Part shown: positions 7,624 through 17,212 of the stretch, in pieces
Position numbering within the stretch: the first letter of the stretch is position 1
Layout of the letters: every line of letters begins with the position of its first letter
DNA from: Thermoplasmata archaeon
Lineage (GTDB): Archaea; Thermoplasmatota; Thermoplasmata; Lutacidiplasmatales; UBA184
NCBI GenBank assembly: GCA_022749815.1
Contig: JAKIWV010000001.1
Location: forward strand, 1-64,000
Length of the DNA: 64,000 bases
Direction: 5' to 3'
Translations under genes and position numbers: made by a program
The notes under the pieces: model-generated
Told to the model about the DNA's origin: nothing
The model's input: only the letters and a program-made list of their open reading frames with translations
Database searches by the model: none

Positions 7624-10241
7624 CGACCCGGCTCGGCGCGCCCCCGCTCGCGCCTCCGAACTTGGAGAAACCATGCGGCGGTCACGCCGGGGAGCAGGAG
7701 GGTGAAGTCGGCTACGACCCAGAGCAGGCTGTGCTGCGGGATCACGGTGGCCAAGACCATTCGATGGAATGTGAACGCGACCGTTGCTCCACTGGAGCTC
7801 AACTTTCCAAGCAGGATGTACTGGTCCGGGGCCACGACCGGGTGCGGGACTCCGTTCACGACGAGCGCGGTGCCCACGGCGGTCCGCACATAGCTGACAG
7901 TGGCGGTAGCGCCGAGTCCTGCGGGGATCACTTTCGGGTCCCCGGGACCACCGATGTAGGAGGCGACCACCGAACGGAACGAGTTGAAAGGGAGCGGGTA
8001 CGGAACGGTCACGAGTCCGACGAGCCGGGAGTCGTTTACCAACGGGGGTCCATTCCAGGGGGGTGTTCCCATGGAGAAATTGGCCGACCCGACGCCGGTC
8101 CAACCGCCCGCCACCGTGAGGCGGTTCGCGTCGAGGATCGCCGTGACCGATTGGTTCACCGGGTCGACGGACACTCCGGCGAGGTGCCAGCTCCCGGACA
8201 GCGCTCCGTAAGGAACCGACACCGTCGTCCACGGACCTCCCCCGGTGGACTGGCCCAGGACGAGGAGGGACCCATTAATGTCGGCCTCCCACCGGTGGGT
8301 CCCGTCGAAGAGGGACCAGAGCCGGATCCTGCCCGTGTTCGAGCTCGTGGGGACCTCCCCGAACACAAGGTCCTTCCCCGTCAAGGCGGCCGCGGTCGTG
8401 CCGTACGCAAGGGATGTGTTGGAGGCCGAAACATACGCCGGTGTGGAGTTCCAGAAGACGGTGGAATTCACGAGAGCCGGGATCGCGTTCACCACCCGGT
8501 CTGGGGACAGTGGAAGGGCCGAGCTGGGCAACTCGATCTCGGAGGCGAAGCCGGCGACCAGTCCGGTCGTGTTGAGGAACGGAACCGGTGTCCCCACTGC
8601 GAGTGGGCCGGGGTCCGGAAGTCCGACGATGAAGTTCGTTTCGAAGTGCAGGAGGGATAGGCGTGCCCCGAGTCCGACCGGCGGGCAACCCTTGGTAAAC
8701 GTCAGTCGCCCTGCAGCAGGGTCCACGATGTACGTCGTGGGCGACGGCATGAGGTAAGCTCCCCGGATCGCAAGGTCCGATGGGACGTAGATCTGGGAAG
8801 GGAACGCGTTGGCATACGAGATGGAGGTGGTCGAGACGTCGAGCGCGGCGGCGAGGAGAGGGGTCCCGCCGACGAGGAGGAACACTGCGAGGACCGCCCA
8901 AGGCACCCGTTGCCATCCCCGTTTCGGGAGCGCCGGTGAAGTTTGCGGGCGCGGTTCGGGCACCGGGTTTCCGGCGCGCGCCCGCAATCCTTCTCGAATC
9001 AGATACGCCGTCGTGGCGAGCACCGCCCCAACGTACAGGCCGAGGGCGACCAACCAAACGGGCTTCCCTCCCAAGGGCTGCAGCTCCGACACGGAGAGAT
9101 GGAGCGTGGGGAAGCTCCAGTAGAACAGCCCGGCGGTGAGTTGCGGGCCGTTCCACATCTCAATCACGTAGAACATCGGGAGCAAGAAAAGCTGCAGAGC
9201 GACAATCCGGAGATAGGTCACCGGCGTCCCCGGTATGTACAGCAGCGCGAGAAACAGAAACCCCAAGAAAAGGACGAAGTTGTCGCCCTGGACATAGGTG
9301 AATGCCAGGGTGGTCGCTGCGACGAACACGACCCAGAGCGCGATGGGTTCGGCGATCCTCCACCGGCGGAACAGTACCGGGACCCCCACGGCCATCGCGG
9401 CGGCGGCGCCGAGGGCCAGCTGCTGCACCTGAGCGGAGACGGTCACCGGAGCTGAGGAGAAGAGGTTCAGGACCGAGTACACGTTGACGCCTCCGACGGT
9501 GGCTAGTTGGAGGGCTGCTCCGGAGTCCAGGTGGAACAGGAGGATGGGCGCCGCAAAGATCGCGCCGAGGGCTGCGAACCAGACCGCCGCCCGGACCTGG
9601 AGGGCCCGCGGTCCCGCGTAGAGTACGAGAGCCGGGATGATGATCGCCGGCGCAAAATACCCCAACGCCGCGACGACGATGACCAGGGTTCCCAGCGCCA
9701 GGCGAGGAACCTCCCCCGCGGCCGAGCGGGTGGAGGGTTCCCTCAGCAGGTAGTAGCCCGCGAGGATGAGGACGATGATGAGTACGTCCGTCTCGACCCA
9801 GATGTCGTTGATGAAGAGGAAGAACGGGTTGAACGCAAAGGCGTAGAACAGCTTGCGCGCCGATGGGAGCCGACGGCGGACCGCAATGCGGTAGCAGAGC
9901 AGGGCCCCGGCGTAGGTCGCTCCGACCGCGAGCGCTTTGAGGAGGAATACGGGGGCCCAAGGATTGAAACCGGAACCAACGTAGGCGTAGTACGAGAGTT
10001 GGTCGAGCGGAAGCAGCTGGTAGCCGGAGAGCACCGGCGTCGGCGCGATGTAGGGGCTCAGCCGCTCCGCGAGGTGACTCGCCGCAAGGATGTTGAAGTT
10101 CAGGTTCAGCGTGTCATAGAAAAAATAGAAGAACAGTCCGTTGAGGGCCAGGAACGGACCCAGCGAACGGCGGACCAACGCCGTGAGCGTTCCCTTGGGA
10201 TCTTCGGATGGGACGGCCCCGGAGTCGCTGACATCGACCAC
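7620..10241 (-). CDS. GT-C-type membrane glycosyltransferase with C-terminal lectin-like (LamG/concanavalin-like) domain
   Basis: The 873-residue product has about ten membrane helices (residues about 25-410), another helix near residue 450, a beta-rich extracytoplasmic region (about 480-830) and a final helix before a basic tail. A loop at about residue 145 reads NPFFLFINDIWVETDVL, reminiscent of the N-P...D loop in PIG-M-like mannosyltransferases; the acidic residues are candidate catalytic groups. The segment from about residue 622 looks like a LamG-type jellyroll. It is a full-length co-linear paralogue of the gene at 24317. The start is a GTG overlapping the WbsX stop by one base. It probably uses a lipid-linked sugar donor. 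Confidence 0.8.
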   Translation of the reverse strand: MVDVSDSGAVPSEDPKGTLTALVRRSLGPFLALNGLFFYFFYDTLNLNFNILAASHLAERLSPYIAPTPVLSGYQLLPLDQLSYYAYVGSGFNPWAPVFLLKALAVGATYAGALLCYRIAVRRRLPSARKLFYAFAFNPFFLFINDIWVETDVLIIVLILAGYYLLREPSTRSAAGEVPRLALGTLVIVVAALGYFAPAIIIPALVLYAGPRALQVRAAVWFAALGAIFAAPILLFHLDSGAALQLATVGGVNVYSVLNLFSSAPVTVSAQVQQLALGAAAAMAVGVPVLFRRWRIAEPIALWVVFVAATTLAFTYVQGDNFVLFLGFLFLALLYIPGTPVTYLRIVALQLFLLPMFYVIEMWNGPQLTAGLFYWSFPTLHLSVSELQPLGGKPVWLVALGLYVGAVLATTAYLIREGLRARAGNPVPEPRPQTSPALPKRGWQRVPWAVLAVFLLVGGTPLLAAALDVSTTSISYANAFPSQIYVPSDLAIRGAYLMPSPTTYIVDPAAGRLTFTKGCPPVGLGARLSLLHFETNFIVGLPDPGPLAVGTPVPFLNTTGLVAGFASEIELPSSALPLSPDRVVNAIPALVNSTVFWNSTPAYVSASNTSLAYGTTAAALTGKDLVFGEVPTSSNTGRIRLWSLFDGTHRWEADINGSLLVLGQSTGGGPWTTVSVPYGALSGSWHLAGVSVDPVNQSVTAILDANRLTVAGGWTGVGSANFSMGTPPWNGPPLVNDSRLVGLVTVPYPLPFNSFRSVVASYIGGPGDPKVIPAGLGATATVSYVRTAVGTALVVNGVPHPVVAPDQYILLGKLSSSGATVAFTFHRMVLATVIPQHSLLWVVADFTLLLPGVTAAWFLQVRRRERGRAEPGR

Positions 10242-11413
10242 TACGCGCTCCCGCTCCGGAGAGTCGAGGGGTCGGCGGCCCGACGATCTCTCGGAACGGC
10301 CGGAGGCTCGGCCACCTCGAGATCTGCCGCCCTAGCGCGCGACGACGCTCGCCGAACTGCCTCGAGATACTGGAGTCCGAATCGCTTGTCGGGTTCGAGA
10401 TAGGCGCCTTCCGCCCACTCATTCCATGCATTGACGAAAATGAATTCGCTTCCCGCACCGTTCTCGGCACGTGACAATTGCCTCGCGAGATAATGCTCGA
10501 ACTTCTGCGGAGTGGCGCCCATGAGAATGGTGCTACGATTTCCGCGGCGAGGCGTGTTGTCCCAGTCGACAAAGGCCCCAAGGTAGGACGTACCGGGCCC
10601 CGTCCGAAGGGGACGGTGCAAAATCGCCTCCCACGCCCGGTCGTAATCGATCGCGTCCAGGAAACGCCTCCCGGGGGTCCGCGCATTGCGCCGGGTGACA
10701 CGGAGCAACAATGCCCGCAGATTCCGCCGCCAGCGCCAGAGATGGGCCAGGGTGTAGAGAGGCTCGAGGTCGATCGTACCATCGAACCCAGGGAGGAATT
10801 GTGATTCGAAGGTGTTGAGGGCGTGAAGAAGGTGTAGACCCTCCAGACCGTTGTCCCGAGCCAAAGACCGCCATAGGTCGAGCATGGCGGCGTACCGGGG
10901 GATGTTGGAGGGCCGGTAGATGATGAATACCGGCCGGCCCCCTACCCGGATGTATCTCGGGTCCTTGAGCGCCGGAAGCACGTCCTCGAAGTGACGGCGC
11001 CAGTCGGTGGCGCCGCCGTACTCCTGGGGCACGAGAATGTCCCGGCGCCGGCCGTCCCAGACCCGGCTCCATGGCTCGTTCGCCCAGCTGAGACAGAACG
11101 GAAAATCCGGTCGGCCAGATTGGAGGACCTGGTTTAACGGCTTCTCGAGCAACTGCTGCCCGGCGAACCAGTAGTGGTAGTAACAGAAACCGTGGATTCC
11201 GTGTGCTCGGGCGATCTCCGCCTGCCACTCGCGGGCCGTGGCGTCGAGGAGGTTGTAGTAGTTGTCTCCGAACGGTTCCCGGGGCTCATAGTGCCCCGCG
11301 AAGAGGGGCGCGGCGCGTCGTGTGTTGGTCCACTCAGTGAAGCCCTCTCCCCACCAGCGATTGTTCTCTGGTATCGGGTGGAACTGAGGGAGGTAGAACG
11401 CAATGATCTTCAT
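10241..11413 (-). CDS. WbsX-type glycan protein (GH99-like glycosyltransferase WbsX family)
   Basis: The 390-residue product begins MKIIAFYLPQFHPIPENNRWWG and continues GFTEWTN, the hallmark of the WbsX family found in O-antigen and exopolysaccharide loci. Further family blocks are FCYYHYWF, LSWANEPW and FVNAWNEWAEG, which resemble the acidic catalytic loops of GH99-type TIM barrels. The family is annotated both as a glycosyltransferase and as a glycoside hydrolase; activity has not been clearly assigned. No signal peptide is present, so it should act in the cytoplasm. It is the first gene of the minus-strand operon with the GT-C and DUF2079-like genes. A TATATA element about 55 bases upstream lies in the divergent promoter region. 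Confidence 0.9.
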   Translation of the reverse strand: MKIIAFYLPQFHPIPENNRWWGEGFTEWTNTRRAAPLFAGHYEPREPFGDNYYNLLDATAREWQAEIARAHGIHGFCYYHYWFAGQQLLEKPLNQVLQSGRPDFPFCLSWANEPWSRVWDGRRRDILVPQEYGGATDWRRHFEDVLPALKDPRYIRVGGRPVFIIYRPSNIPRYAAMLDLWRSLARDNGLEGLHLLHALNTFESQFLPGFDGTIDLEPLYTLAHLWRWRRNLRALLLRVTRRNARTPGRRFLDAIDYDRAWEAILHRPLRTGPGTSYLGAFVDWDNTPRRGNRSTILMGATPQKFEHYLARQLSRAENGAGSEFIFVNAWNEWAEGAYLEPDKRFGLQYLEAVRRASSRARAADLEVAEPPAVPRDRRAADPSTLRSGSA

Positions 11414-11465
11414 CGCTGGTCAGTGCGGTCCGTCACGGCGGTTGGATGGTTTCACAGGTGGCCCA

Positions 11466-11476
11466 CGATATATAGT
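11466..11476. promoter_or_regulatory. Divergent promoter element between the WbsX operon and the GT2 pair
   Basis: The near-palindrome GATATATAG at about 11467-11475 is the only strong TATA-like sequence between the divergent operons. On the plus strand it would start transcription near 11500, just before the GT2 gene; on the minus strand near 11443, just before the WbsX ATG. Confidence 0.5.
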
Positions 11477-11524
11477 GGTTTATGGGAGGTTCGATTCCCC
11501 TCGACGTCCGGACCCCCCGGCGGA

Positions 11525-12535
11525 GTGTGGAATCCGACATTGGGGACGAAGGAAGGGTCGGTCGATCGAAACGTGGGGAGGGACCTAGCCGCTACGTCCT
11601 CGGAGAAGTCCGGCCCCGGGGGGTCGCCCGATTCCCCGGCGGTCCTCTTGCCCGGATCGACCAGCGCCGACTCGCGGATCCCTCCGGAACAGGCCTTCGC
11701 GGTCACGGTAACCTTCAACCCCAAGCTCGAGGACGGGCGACTCAGTTCTCAGGTCGCCGCGGTGTCTCGGCGGTTTGGGCTCCATGTGATCGTCGATAAC
11801 CACAGCGAGAACCTCCTGGAAATTGCCGCGATCGTTGCGCGCAGCGCGCTCGACCCGTCGCGGGTTCACCTCGTCGAATTGGACCGGAACGCCGGGATCG
11901 CGCGGGCGTTGAACGAGGGCGTCGCGAAATGCCGGAAACTGGGGAATCCTCGATGGATCCTAACCCTCGACCAGGATACCACGTTTCCGGACACTGCATT
12001 TCCGGCCCTAGAACGGGAGCTGCCCGAGGTCAAGGATCTTGAACGCACCGGGATTCTCGCCTTCAACTACTTCGAGCATCGGTTCAATTCGAGCCGACCG
12101 TACAACCACTCCACCGGCCCTGCCCCAATGCACAGCATCATCACCAGTGGCAATCTGGTGCGGACCGACATCTTCGACAAGATCCGCTTCGATGAGCGGC
12201 TGTTCCTGTACTTCGTCGACGTCGATTTCTGCCGGAGGGTCCGGGCGCTCGGGTACTCGATCGTCGTGCTACGCCAGACCTTCATCGACCACGAAGAGGG
12301 CGTGCGCGCGGTGCGCCATGGAAGGCCCCAGTATTACCTCGACCCGGCCCGCCTGTTCTACGTCAGCCGGAACGGGTGCGTCATGTTCGCTCGGTATCAT
12401 ACCCTCCAGGACCTCGTGATTGCCGCTTACCTGGTCGCGATGAATATGGTCACCGGAGCTCGACCCATCGCCAGCCTTCGCGAGGCGATCCGCGGAGCCT
12501 TGGCCGCTCCGTCCTTTCTGAGAGCGGAACCGTGA
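11525..12535 (+). CDS. GT2 glycosyltransferase, rhamnosyltransferase-like
   Basis: The GT2 domain starts at AFAVTVTFNP. It has VDNHSEN after the third strand, NAGIARALNEG, and the LTLDQDTTFP motif that replaces DxD in rhamnosyltransferases of the RfbF type, followed by FVDVDFCRRV near the acceptor site. A cytoplasmic enzyme using dTDP-rhamnose made by the rmlBCDA cluster at 17-21 kb is a reasonable inference. The start is uncertain: I use the GTG at 11525, but TTG 11540 or GTG 11573 are possible, and the residues before the GT2 domain look unstructured. It is translationally coupled (GTGA) to the next GT2 gene. It resembles the minus-strand gene at 14778. Confidence 0.82.
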   Translation: MWNPTLGTKEGSVDRNVGRDLAATSSEKSGPGGSPDSPAVLLPGSTSADSRIPPEQAFAVTVTFNPKLEDGRLSSQVAAVSRRFGLHVIVDNHSENLLEIAAIVARSALDPSRVHLVELDRNAGIARALNEGVAKCRKLGNPRWILTLDQDTTFPDTAFPALERELPEVKDLERTGILAFNYFEHRFNSSRPYNHSTGPAPMHSIITSGNLVRTDIFDKIRFDERLFLYFVDVDFCRRVRALGYSIVVLRQTFIDHEEGVRAVRHGRPQYYLDPARLFYVSRNGCVMFARYHTLQDLVIAAYLVAMNMVTGARPIASLREAIRGALAAPSFLRAEP

Positions 12536-13617
12536 CGGGGGAAACCGTGGTCGCGGCAATCATTCCAGTCCGGAACGGGGCGGGCGTCGTCGAGCGAGCG
12601 GTCGCTTCCGTCCTCGCCCAGAGCGCGCACCCCATGGAGGTCCTCTTGCTGGACGACGCGAGCTCCGACGGAAGTCCGCAGGTGCTTCGCCAGCTCGGGG
12701 CCAACGACCCGAGAGTGCGGATTCTCACGAATCCAGTCCGGGTCGGACTGGCGGCGACACTGAATCGAGGTCTGCGTGAATCGAAGGGCCGCTACGTGCT
12801 GGTGCTCCACCAGGACTGCCAGCTGATGGGTCGGGACTGGGTCGTCCGCGCGATGACGGCACTCGAGGCCGGAAGCTTCGCGTCGGTCGTCGGGCGACCG
12901 GTGCATCCTCCGGAGTCGATGGGATCCCATGAGAAGTGGTTCTGGATTATCCGCAATCACCTGTACGCGGTCGACCGGGACGACGTTCCGGCGTCGGACT
13001 CGCTCTTCTCGGAGAACAAGTGCGACCTGTTCCGTCGATCTGCCCTCGAGGCCGTCGGCGGGTTCGACGAGCGGACCCATGCCGGGGGGGAAGACCAAAT
13101 TCTCGCCGTGCAGTTCGCCGATCGACAGCTACGTACCGGTCGGCCCCGCGACCTGCCGTACCAGCTCTCGCTCGGCCACGACACCGGAATCGGACAGAAT
13201 CTCCGCAAGGACCGGGACTACGGCATCCAGATGCGACGCGTCCTGCGTAGGACGAAGCTCCGGGCGCTCCGGGCAACGGAAGAGGGGCCACTGGATCCGC
13301 GGCTGACGAATCGAGCGGCCGGAGTTGCGTGGATCCTCGCCCTCGTGGTGGGGGTCGCGCTTTGGCTGTTCACGCGAAGCCCCTGGTTCCTCCTCATCCT
13401 CGGCCTCGCGCCGCTCCTGCGTTTGCTTGAGCTCGAAGCCCGGGCAATTTCCGTCCGACGAGCGTACCACCTCCGCGCGCGGGACGTGCTGGCGGTGGGG
13501 GGAGTGGGGCTGGTGTCCGACCTCGCCTATGCCTTCGGGACGGTGTCGCCCTATCGAATGGACCGGACCTCGGAACCCTCTGCCGACGCTGGACGAAGCA
13601 ACGGGGTCGGACCTTAG
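12532..13617 (+). CDS. GT2 glycosyltransferase with C-terminal membrane helices and HQD motif
   Basis: The 361-residue product opens with VVAAIIPVRNGAGVVERAV, the GT2 nucleotide-binding start, then LLDDASSDGS. Where most GT2 enzymes have DxD it reads YVLVLHQDCQL. After the catalytic domain (about residues 1-250) come hydrophobic segments (WILALVVGVALWLF, FLLILGLAPLL) and a conserved C-terminal VSDLAYAFGT, so the enzyme is probably anchored to the inner face of the membrane. It is a paralogue of the gene at 22949. The GTG start is fixed by the GTGA overlap with the previous GT2. Donor and acceptor are unknown. Confidence 0.85.
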   Translation: MTGETVVAAIIPVRNGAGVVERAVASVLAQSAHPMEVLLLDDASSDGSPQVLRQLGANDPRVRILTNPVRVGLAATLNRGLRESKGRYVLVLHQDCQLMGRDWVVRAMTALEAGSFASVVGRPVHPPESMGSHEKWFWIIRNHLYAVDRDDVPASDSLFSENKCDLFRRSALEAVGGFDERTHAGGEDQILAVQFADRQLRTGRPRDLPYQLSLGHDTGIGQNLRKDRDYGIQMRRVLRRTKLRALRATEEGPLDPRLTNRAAGVAWILALVVGVALWLFTRSPWFLLILGLAPLLRLLELEARAISVRRAYHLRARDVLAVGGVGLVSDLAYAFGTVSPYRMDRTSEPSADAGRSNGVGP

Positions 13618-13859
13618 GCCGGATCGGGCAGGTCTCAGGAGTCTGCTGGAAACTCCTTCCGAGCGACCCGCTCGACGGCGCCCCCGGTTCGGGCACCGTT
13701 CACCGGGGGGAGCTCATCGAGTCGGTCGCCCGGGTATCGGATTGAATTTCGAACAGCTTTCCGGAATCTTCGAGGAGATTGGCAGGTAGGTGGGTCCTCC
13801 GGCGAGCCATCAGGGCGCCTTCCTCAAGTAGAGGAAATGGAGGTATCCGTGCTGGCACT

Positions 13860-14687
13860 ATGGCGGCCAACCTCCGCGCTTGGACTTCGATTGTCCGTGC
13901 AAAAGGTGTCTGGAGATCTCTCGGACTCGCCATCGATCGAACCATTGGCAGCCGTCCTCTTCCCTGGTTCTCGAAGTACGACGGCTGCTTTCGAGGGGCT
14001 CGAGCTCTGGAAATCGGAGGCCCGTCCTGGGTCTTCAGCTCCCGAGGGTTTGCACCCGTCTACCCTCTTGTCGGGCGGCTCGATTCCGTGGACTTCTCGA
14101 AGTCAACCCTCTGGAGCCGACCCGTTTTCCCCCTCAGCAGGAAGTTCGGCTCGCCAATCCGTCAGGGAGACCACTATGTGGAGGAAGCGACGGACCTGCA
14201 TTCCCTGGCGAACGAAACGTATGATTGCCTCCTGGCCTCGCATGTTCTCGAGCATGTGGCGAATCCCGTGCGGGCTTTGTTAGAATGGAAACGAATAACC
14301 CGGAGCGGCGGTGTGGCCCTGGTCATCGTGCCCGAAAAGTCAAGATCCTTCGACCATCGGCGACCATCGACCAGCGCCGCTCACATGATATCGGACCTCA
14401 CCAACCAAGTGACCGAAGATGACACGACCCACCTCCCGGAGATCCTCGCTCTCCATGATCTGCGACTCGATCCGGCGGCCGGCTCTCGAGAGGATTTCGT
14501 GAGGAGATCCACGGAGAATCGGATCCACCGAGGTATGCACCATCACGTGTTTGATGTCACGTCTCTCGAATCCCTGGCCCGCTTTGCGGGTCTGAACGTA
14601 TTGGAGAAAGAGACACGAGATTCCCACATTGTGATTCTACTCCGCAAGCCAACGTCCGATTCCGAGCAAGTCCCACCCCGCGCTTGA
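13860..14687 (+). CDS. SAM-dependent methyltransferase (class I, glycan-cluster type)
   Basis: The 275-residue product shows ALEIGGPSWVFSSRG, a variant of the SAM-binding motif I, and LLASHVLEHVANPVRALLEW, the typical motif IV/V block of Methyltransf_11-type enzymes (SHVLEHV...P..A). A His-rich stretch near residue 225 (IHRGMHHHVF) follows and recalls the metal-binding loops of sugar O-methyltransferases. Target not determinable; methylation of a sugar in the surface glycan is inferred from context. ATG 13860 is chosen because the 27 earlier codons look unrelated; GGAGGT lies 15 bases upstream, too far for a good Shine-Dalgarno. A gap of 242 bases separates it from the GT2 pair. Confidence 0.82.
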   Translation: MAANLRAWTSIVRAKGVWRSLGLAIDRTIGSRPLPWFSKYDGCFRGARALEIGGPSWVFSSRGFAPVYPLVGRLDSVDFSKSTLWSRPVFPLSRKFGSPIRQGDHYVEEATDLHSLANETYDCLLASHVLEHVANPVRALLEWKRITRSGGVALVIVPEKSRSFDHRRPSTSAAHMISDLTNQVTEDDTTHLPEILALHDLRLDPAAGSREDFVRRSTENRIHRGMHHHVFDVTSLESLARFAGLNVLEKETRDSHIVILLRKPTSDSEQVPPRA

Positions 14688-14777
14688 CTCCCATGAGTTG
14701 GATAGGCGGAACACCGAGCGCGCCCGAGGCCCCATTCTAAGGGGGGGCGGGCGCCCGGCCTCGTCAGGTCGGTGCCG

Positions 14778-15851
14778 TTACACCGTCCGCGGCAGATCGG
14801 TTCTCGGCAGGGTTCTTTTGTGGTGCCCGAAGTCCGAGAGCGCCAGAATCGCTAGTCGACCCCGTTCTGACCGCTGGGGAAGGAAGAGAAGCGCCGCAAT
14901 AGTGTTCAGCAGCAACGTCAACACAGTGATCCCAACCACCCGTGGAAAGCGCCTCCACCATCGGTGCGAAAAGTTCAGGGTATCCCTGAAGATTAGATAG
15001 GTCCGCTCGGGGGAGTACATCCGGAGCTCGAGCTTCTTTCCGGCGAACGACGCGTGATAGGTCTCCCCTTGACGATGACGCACTCGGGCCGCATCCGAGA
15101 GGAAGATCTTGAACCCTCGATTTCGGAGGCGAAGGGAAAACTCGTGGTCCACCGCGTCCACGAACAGGCTCTCGTCGAATCCTCCGATCTCCTCCGTCGG
15201 ACGCAGCGGAAGCATTGTGCCTGAGTTTGTGAACGTCGCGATCTCCCGGGCACCAGGGAACCCGAGCTCGCCCAAATCCGCGTACTCGCGACGGTAGATG
15301 CCTGTCCGCAGAAGCTCCTTGAGAAGATTGAGCGGCCGGCTCAGTGGGACGAGTTCGAGGGTGGTGCAACACAATGCCCCCACGGGACGAGCCGCCGAGA
15401 TTCCTTGGAACGTGACCAGGAGTCGCTCGACTGCCTTCGGTTCCAAGAGCGAGTCTTGGTCCAGAAGCAGAATGAACTCTGCGCCAAGTTCCCTCGCCTT
15501 TCGCATGCTCCGATTGTAGGCCCTGGCCAGCCCGATGTTCGTACCCTCGGAGAGGAGGGCAATGGTCGCCCCAGGTCGGCTCGCGGCAACGGAATCCACG
15601 AGCGCTTTCACAGCGGCTTGGGATCCAGCTTCGGAGTCGTTGTCAAAGATCACTACGCCCCCGACTTGTTGAAGGACCTGACTCAAGTTGTCCCGGAGTG
15701 CGTCCATGTCGGGCCGGTACGTCACGATGGCCGCGCACACGAGTTCGGAGCCGGAGCGGAGGCCGTGACTCGCCACATTTCCCTGGTCTTCACCAAGTTT
15801 TCCGGCCTCGTTCGACGCGGTCGACGGAATCATCCACCGGGGGGCCTCCAT
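14778..15851 (-). CDS. GT2 glycosyltransferase, rhamnosyltransferase-like
   Basis: The 357-residue product has the start VCAAIVTYRPDMDALRDNL, then IFDNDSEAGS, GTNIGLARAYNRSM and FILLLDQDSLLEP. This is the TYRPD...LDQD signature of RfbF-type rhamnosyltransferases. The acceptor half holds GGFDESLFVDAVDHEFSLRLR. A hydrophobic helix near the C terminus (VVGITVLTLLLNTIAALLFL) suggests membrane association. dTDP-L-rhamnose is the inferred donor, supplied by rmlBCDA less than 2 kb away. The start at 15851 or the next ATG six codons in are both possible. It is transcribed divergently from rmlBCDA, with the DPM1-like gene at 16755 upstream of it. Confidence 0.87.
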   Translation of the reverse strand: MEAPRWMIPSTASNEAGKLGEDQGNVASHGLRSGSELVCAAIVTYRPDMDALRDNLSQVLQQVGGVVIFDNDSEAGSQAAVKALVDSVAASRPGATIALLSEGTNIGLARAYNRSMRKARELGAEFILLLDQDSLLEPKAVERLLVTFQGISAARPVGALCCTTLELVPLSRPLNLLKELLRTGIYRREYADLGELGFPGAREIATFTNSGTMLPLRPTEEIGGFDESLFVDAVDHEFSLRLRNRGFKIFLSDAARVRHRQGETYHASFAGKKLELRMYSPERTYLIFRDTLNFSHRWWRRFPRVVGITVLTLLLNTIAALLFLPQRSERGRLAILALSDFGHHKRTLPRTDLPRTV

Positions 15852-15978
15852 GACAACGACGCTACCTCCGAGGCCCTAAGGCACTGAGCCAGTCCCGCGC
15901 GGGCAGGCTGCCGTCCGGGTCGAAAGGACCGGGGTACGGGCCCCCCACTGTGGTGGTATGAGGCGACGGGGTGGGACC

Positions 15979-16755
15979 TTACGCCGGATCGGGCAGGGCT
16001 CGGGGCACCAACGGGAACTCGTTGCGGGCCACCCGGCCCACGAGCCGAACGTAGCCAGCCCCGTGTAAGACGACGTCCGATGCGAGTCGCCGGAAATGCG
16101 TCCGGTCGTGCCTCAGTTCCGACCATGAGACCGGAATCTCGGAGATCTGCATGCCGGCCCTCTTGGCGAGCACCATGATCTCCGTGTCCCAGAACCACGA
16201 GTCCTCCTCGCATTGGGGCAGTAGGACCTCCAGCGCGGCCCGGCTGAAGGCCTTCACGCCGCACTGGTGGTCGAAGACCCCGTCGTGGAACGTGTTTCGG
16301 ACCATCCAGTTGTAGACCCGCGAGACGGAGGATCGTATGGGCGGACGGTTCAGATGAGCGCCCGCTTTGTAGCGAGAACCCGTCGCCACGTCGGCGCCGT
16401 CCCGGACCGCCTGGATCACTTGGGCGAGGGCATTCGCCCCGGCCGGGAGGTCCGCGTCGGTGAAGGCATAAATGTCGGCCTGGACGGACTTCCAGAGGTG
16501 GCGGAGAGCGTACCCGCGACCCCGCCGCTCCGCATCGCTCACGGTGAGAAGCTCAGGGTTCTCACGCTCCAACCCCCGGATAATGCCCGGGGTCCCGTCC
16601 GTAGAACCGTCTTCCGCGATGGAGAGGCGGTACGGTATGCCAAGATCCGGGAGGCTGCGCCAGAGGGAGCTCATCGTCGCGGCGATCCTCAACCGTTCGT
16701 TGTACACGGGGACCGTGACCAGCACCTGAGGAAGGTCGGGATTTGACATGAACAT
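15979..16755 (-). CDS. GT2 glycosyltransferase, dolichyl-phosphate glucose/mannose synthase-like
   Basis: The 258-residue product has VLVTVPVYNERLRIAATM, SIAEDGSTDGTPGII and FTDADLPAG (the DxD motif in the FTDADL form), then VATGSRY and DHQCGVKAF. This pattern is that of ALG5/DPM1-type enzymes that transfer one sugar from a nucleotide donor to dolichyl phosphate on the cytoplasmic face. The product would feed the GT-C proteins of this locus. No membrane helix is evident at the C terminus. A GAGGTAAG Shine-Dalgarno precedes the start. A TTTAAG TATA-like box near 16870 could drive it and the rhamnosyltransferase gene downstream. Confidence 0.88.
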   Translation of the reverse strand: MFMSNPDLPQVLVTVPVYNERLRIAATMSSLWRSLPDLGIPYRLSIAEDGSTDGTPGIIRGLERENPELLTVSDAERRGRGYALRHLWKSVQADIYAFTDADLPAGANALAQVIQAVRDGADVATGSRYKAGAHLNRPPIRSSVSRVYNWMVRNTFHDGVFDHQCGVKAFSRAALEVLLPQCEEDSWFWDTEIMVLAKRAGMQISEIPVSWSELRHDRTHFRRLASDVVLHGAGYVRLVGRVARNEFPLVPRALPDPA

Positions 16756-17212
16756 GTTGACTTACCTCGTTCGCAACCTGACTCGTCTGTTCCTTCGTCC
16801 AAGCTCCTGGTGGGATTTCGGCTCCCAGCAGTCCAACCCGGCCTTACCACGCAACGGCCGCCTCTCGCCTTAAATGTTCTTGGTACAAGGCGGTCCGTCG
16901 GCAGGCGGCGTGCGTGCCATCCCACGCCTCGACCTGCCCCGTACTGCGGGACGGAGCTAGGGGCCCCAGCGGGCGGTTCGGGCGGACCCACCCATCGACC
17001 AGAGGGTTGTCACACCTGGCTACCTTTCGTGGCTCGGCACCGAGGAATCGGCACCAGCCCTGTCCGGGGGTCGGGGACGGAGGCTCGGGTGGGGTCTGGA
17101 GGCGACGAACTGGGCATCCCGGCCCGTGGGGCCCGCGGCACTGATAGTCAGTCCCTCTCGCGCTGGAAACCCCCGGAAATAGACATAACCGCGCCCCTCT
17201 GTCGTTTTCGAC
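16756..17212. other. Divergent intergenic region before rmlB
   Basis: This 457-base gap separates the DPM1-like gene from rmlB. It holds a minus-strand TATA-like TTTAAG near 16870 and the rmlB promoter near 17183. I see no convincing gene; the ORFs in it show no family motif. Confidence 0.5.
17177..17190 (+). promoter_or_regulatory. TATA-like promoter of the rmlBCDA operon
   Basis: AAATAGACATAACC lies about 25-35 bases before the GTG start of rmlB and no Shine-Dalgarno is present, so the operon mRNA is probably leaderless. Confidence 0.55.

Noticed and set aside
11483-11503. GGTTCGATTCC, which looks like a tRNA T-loop
   Set aside because: The flanking stem has a mismatch and no anticodon or acceptor arms can be formed around it; no tRNA gene was found.
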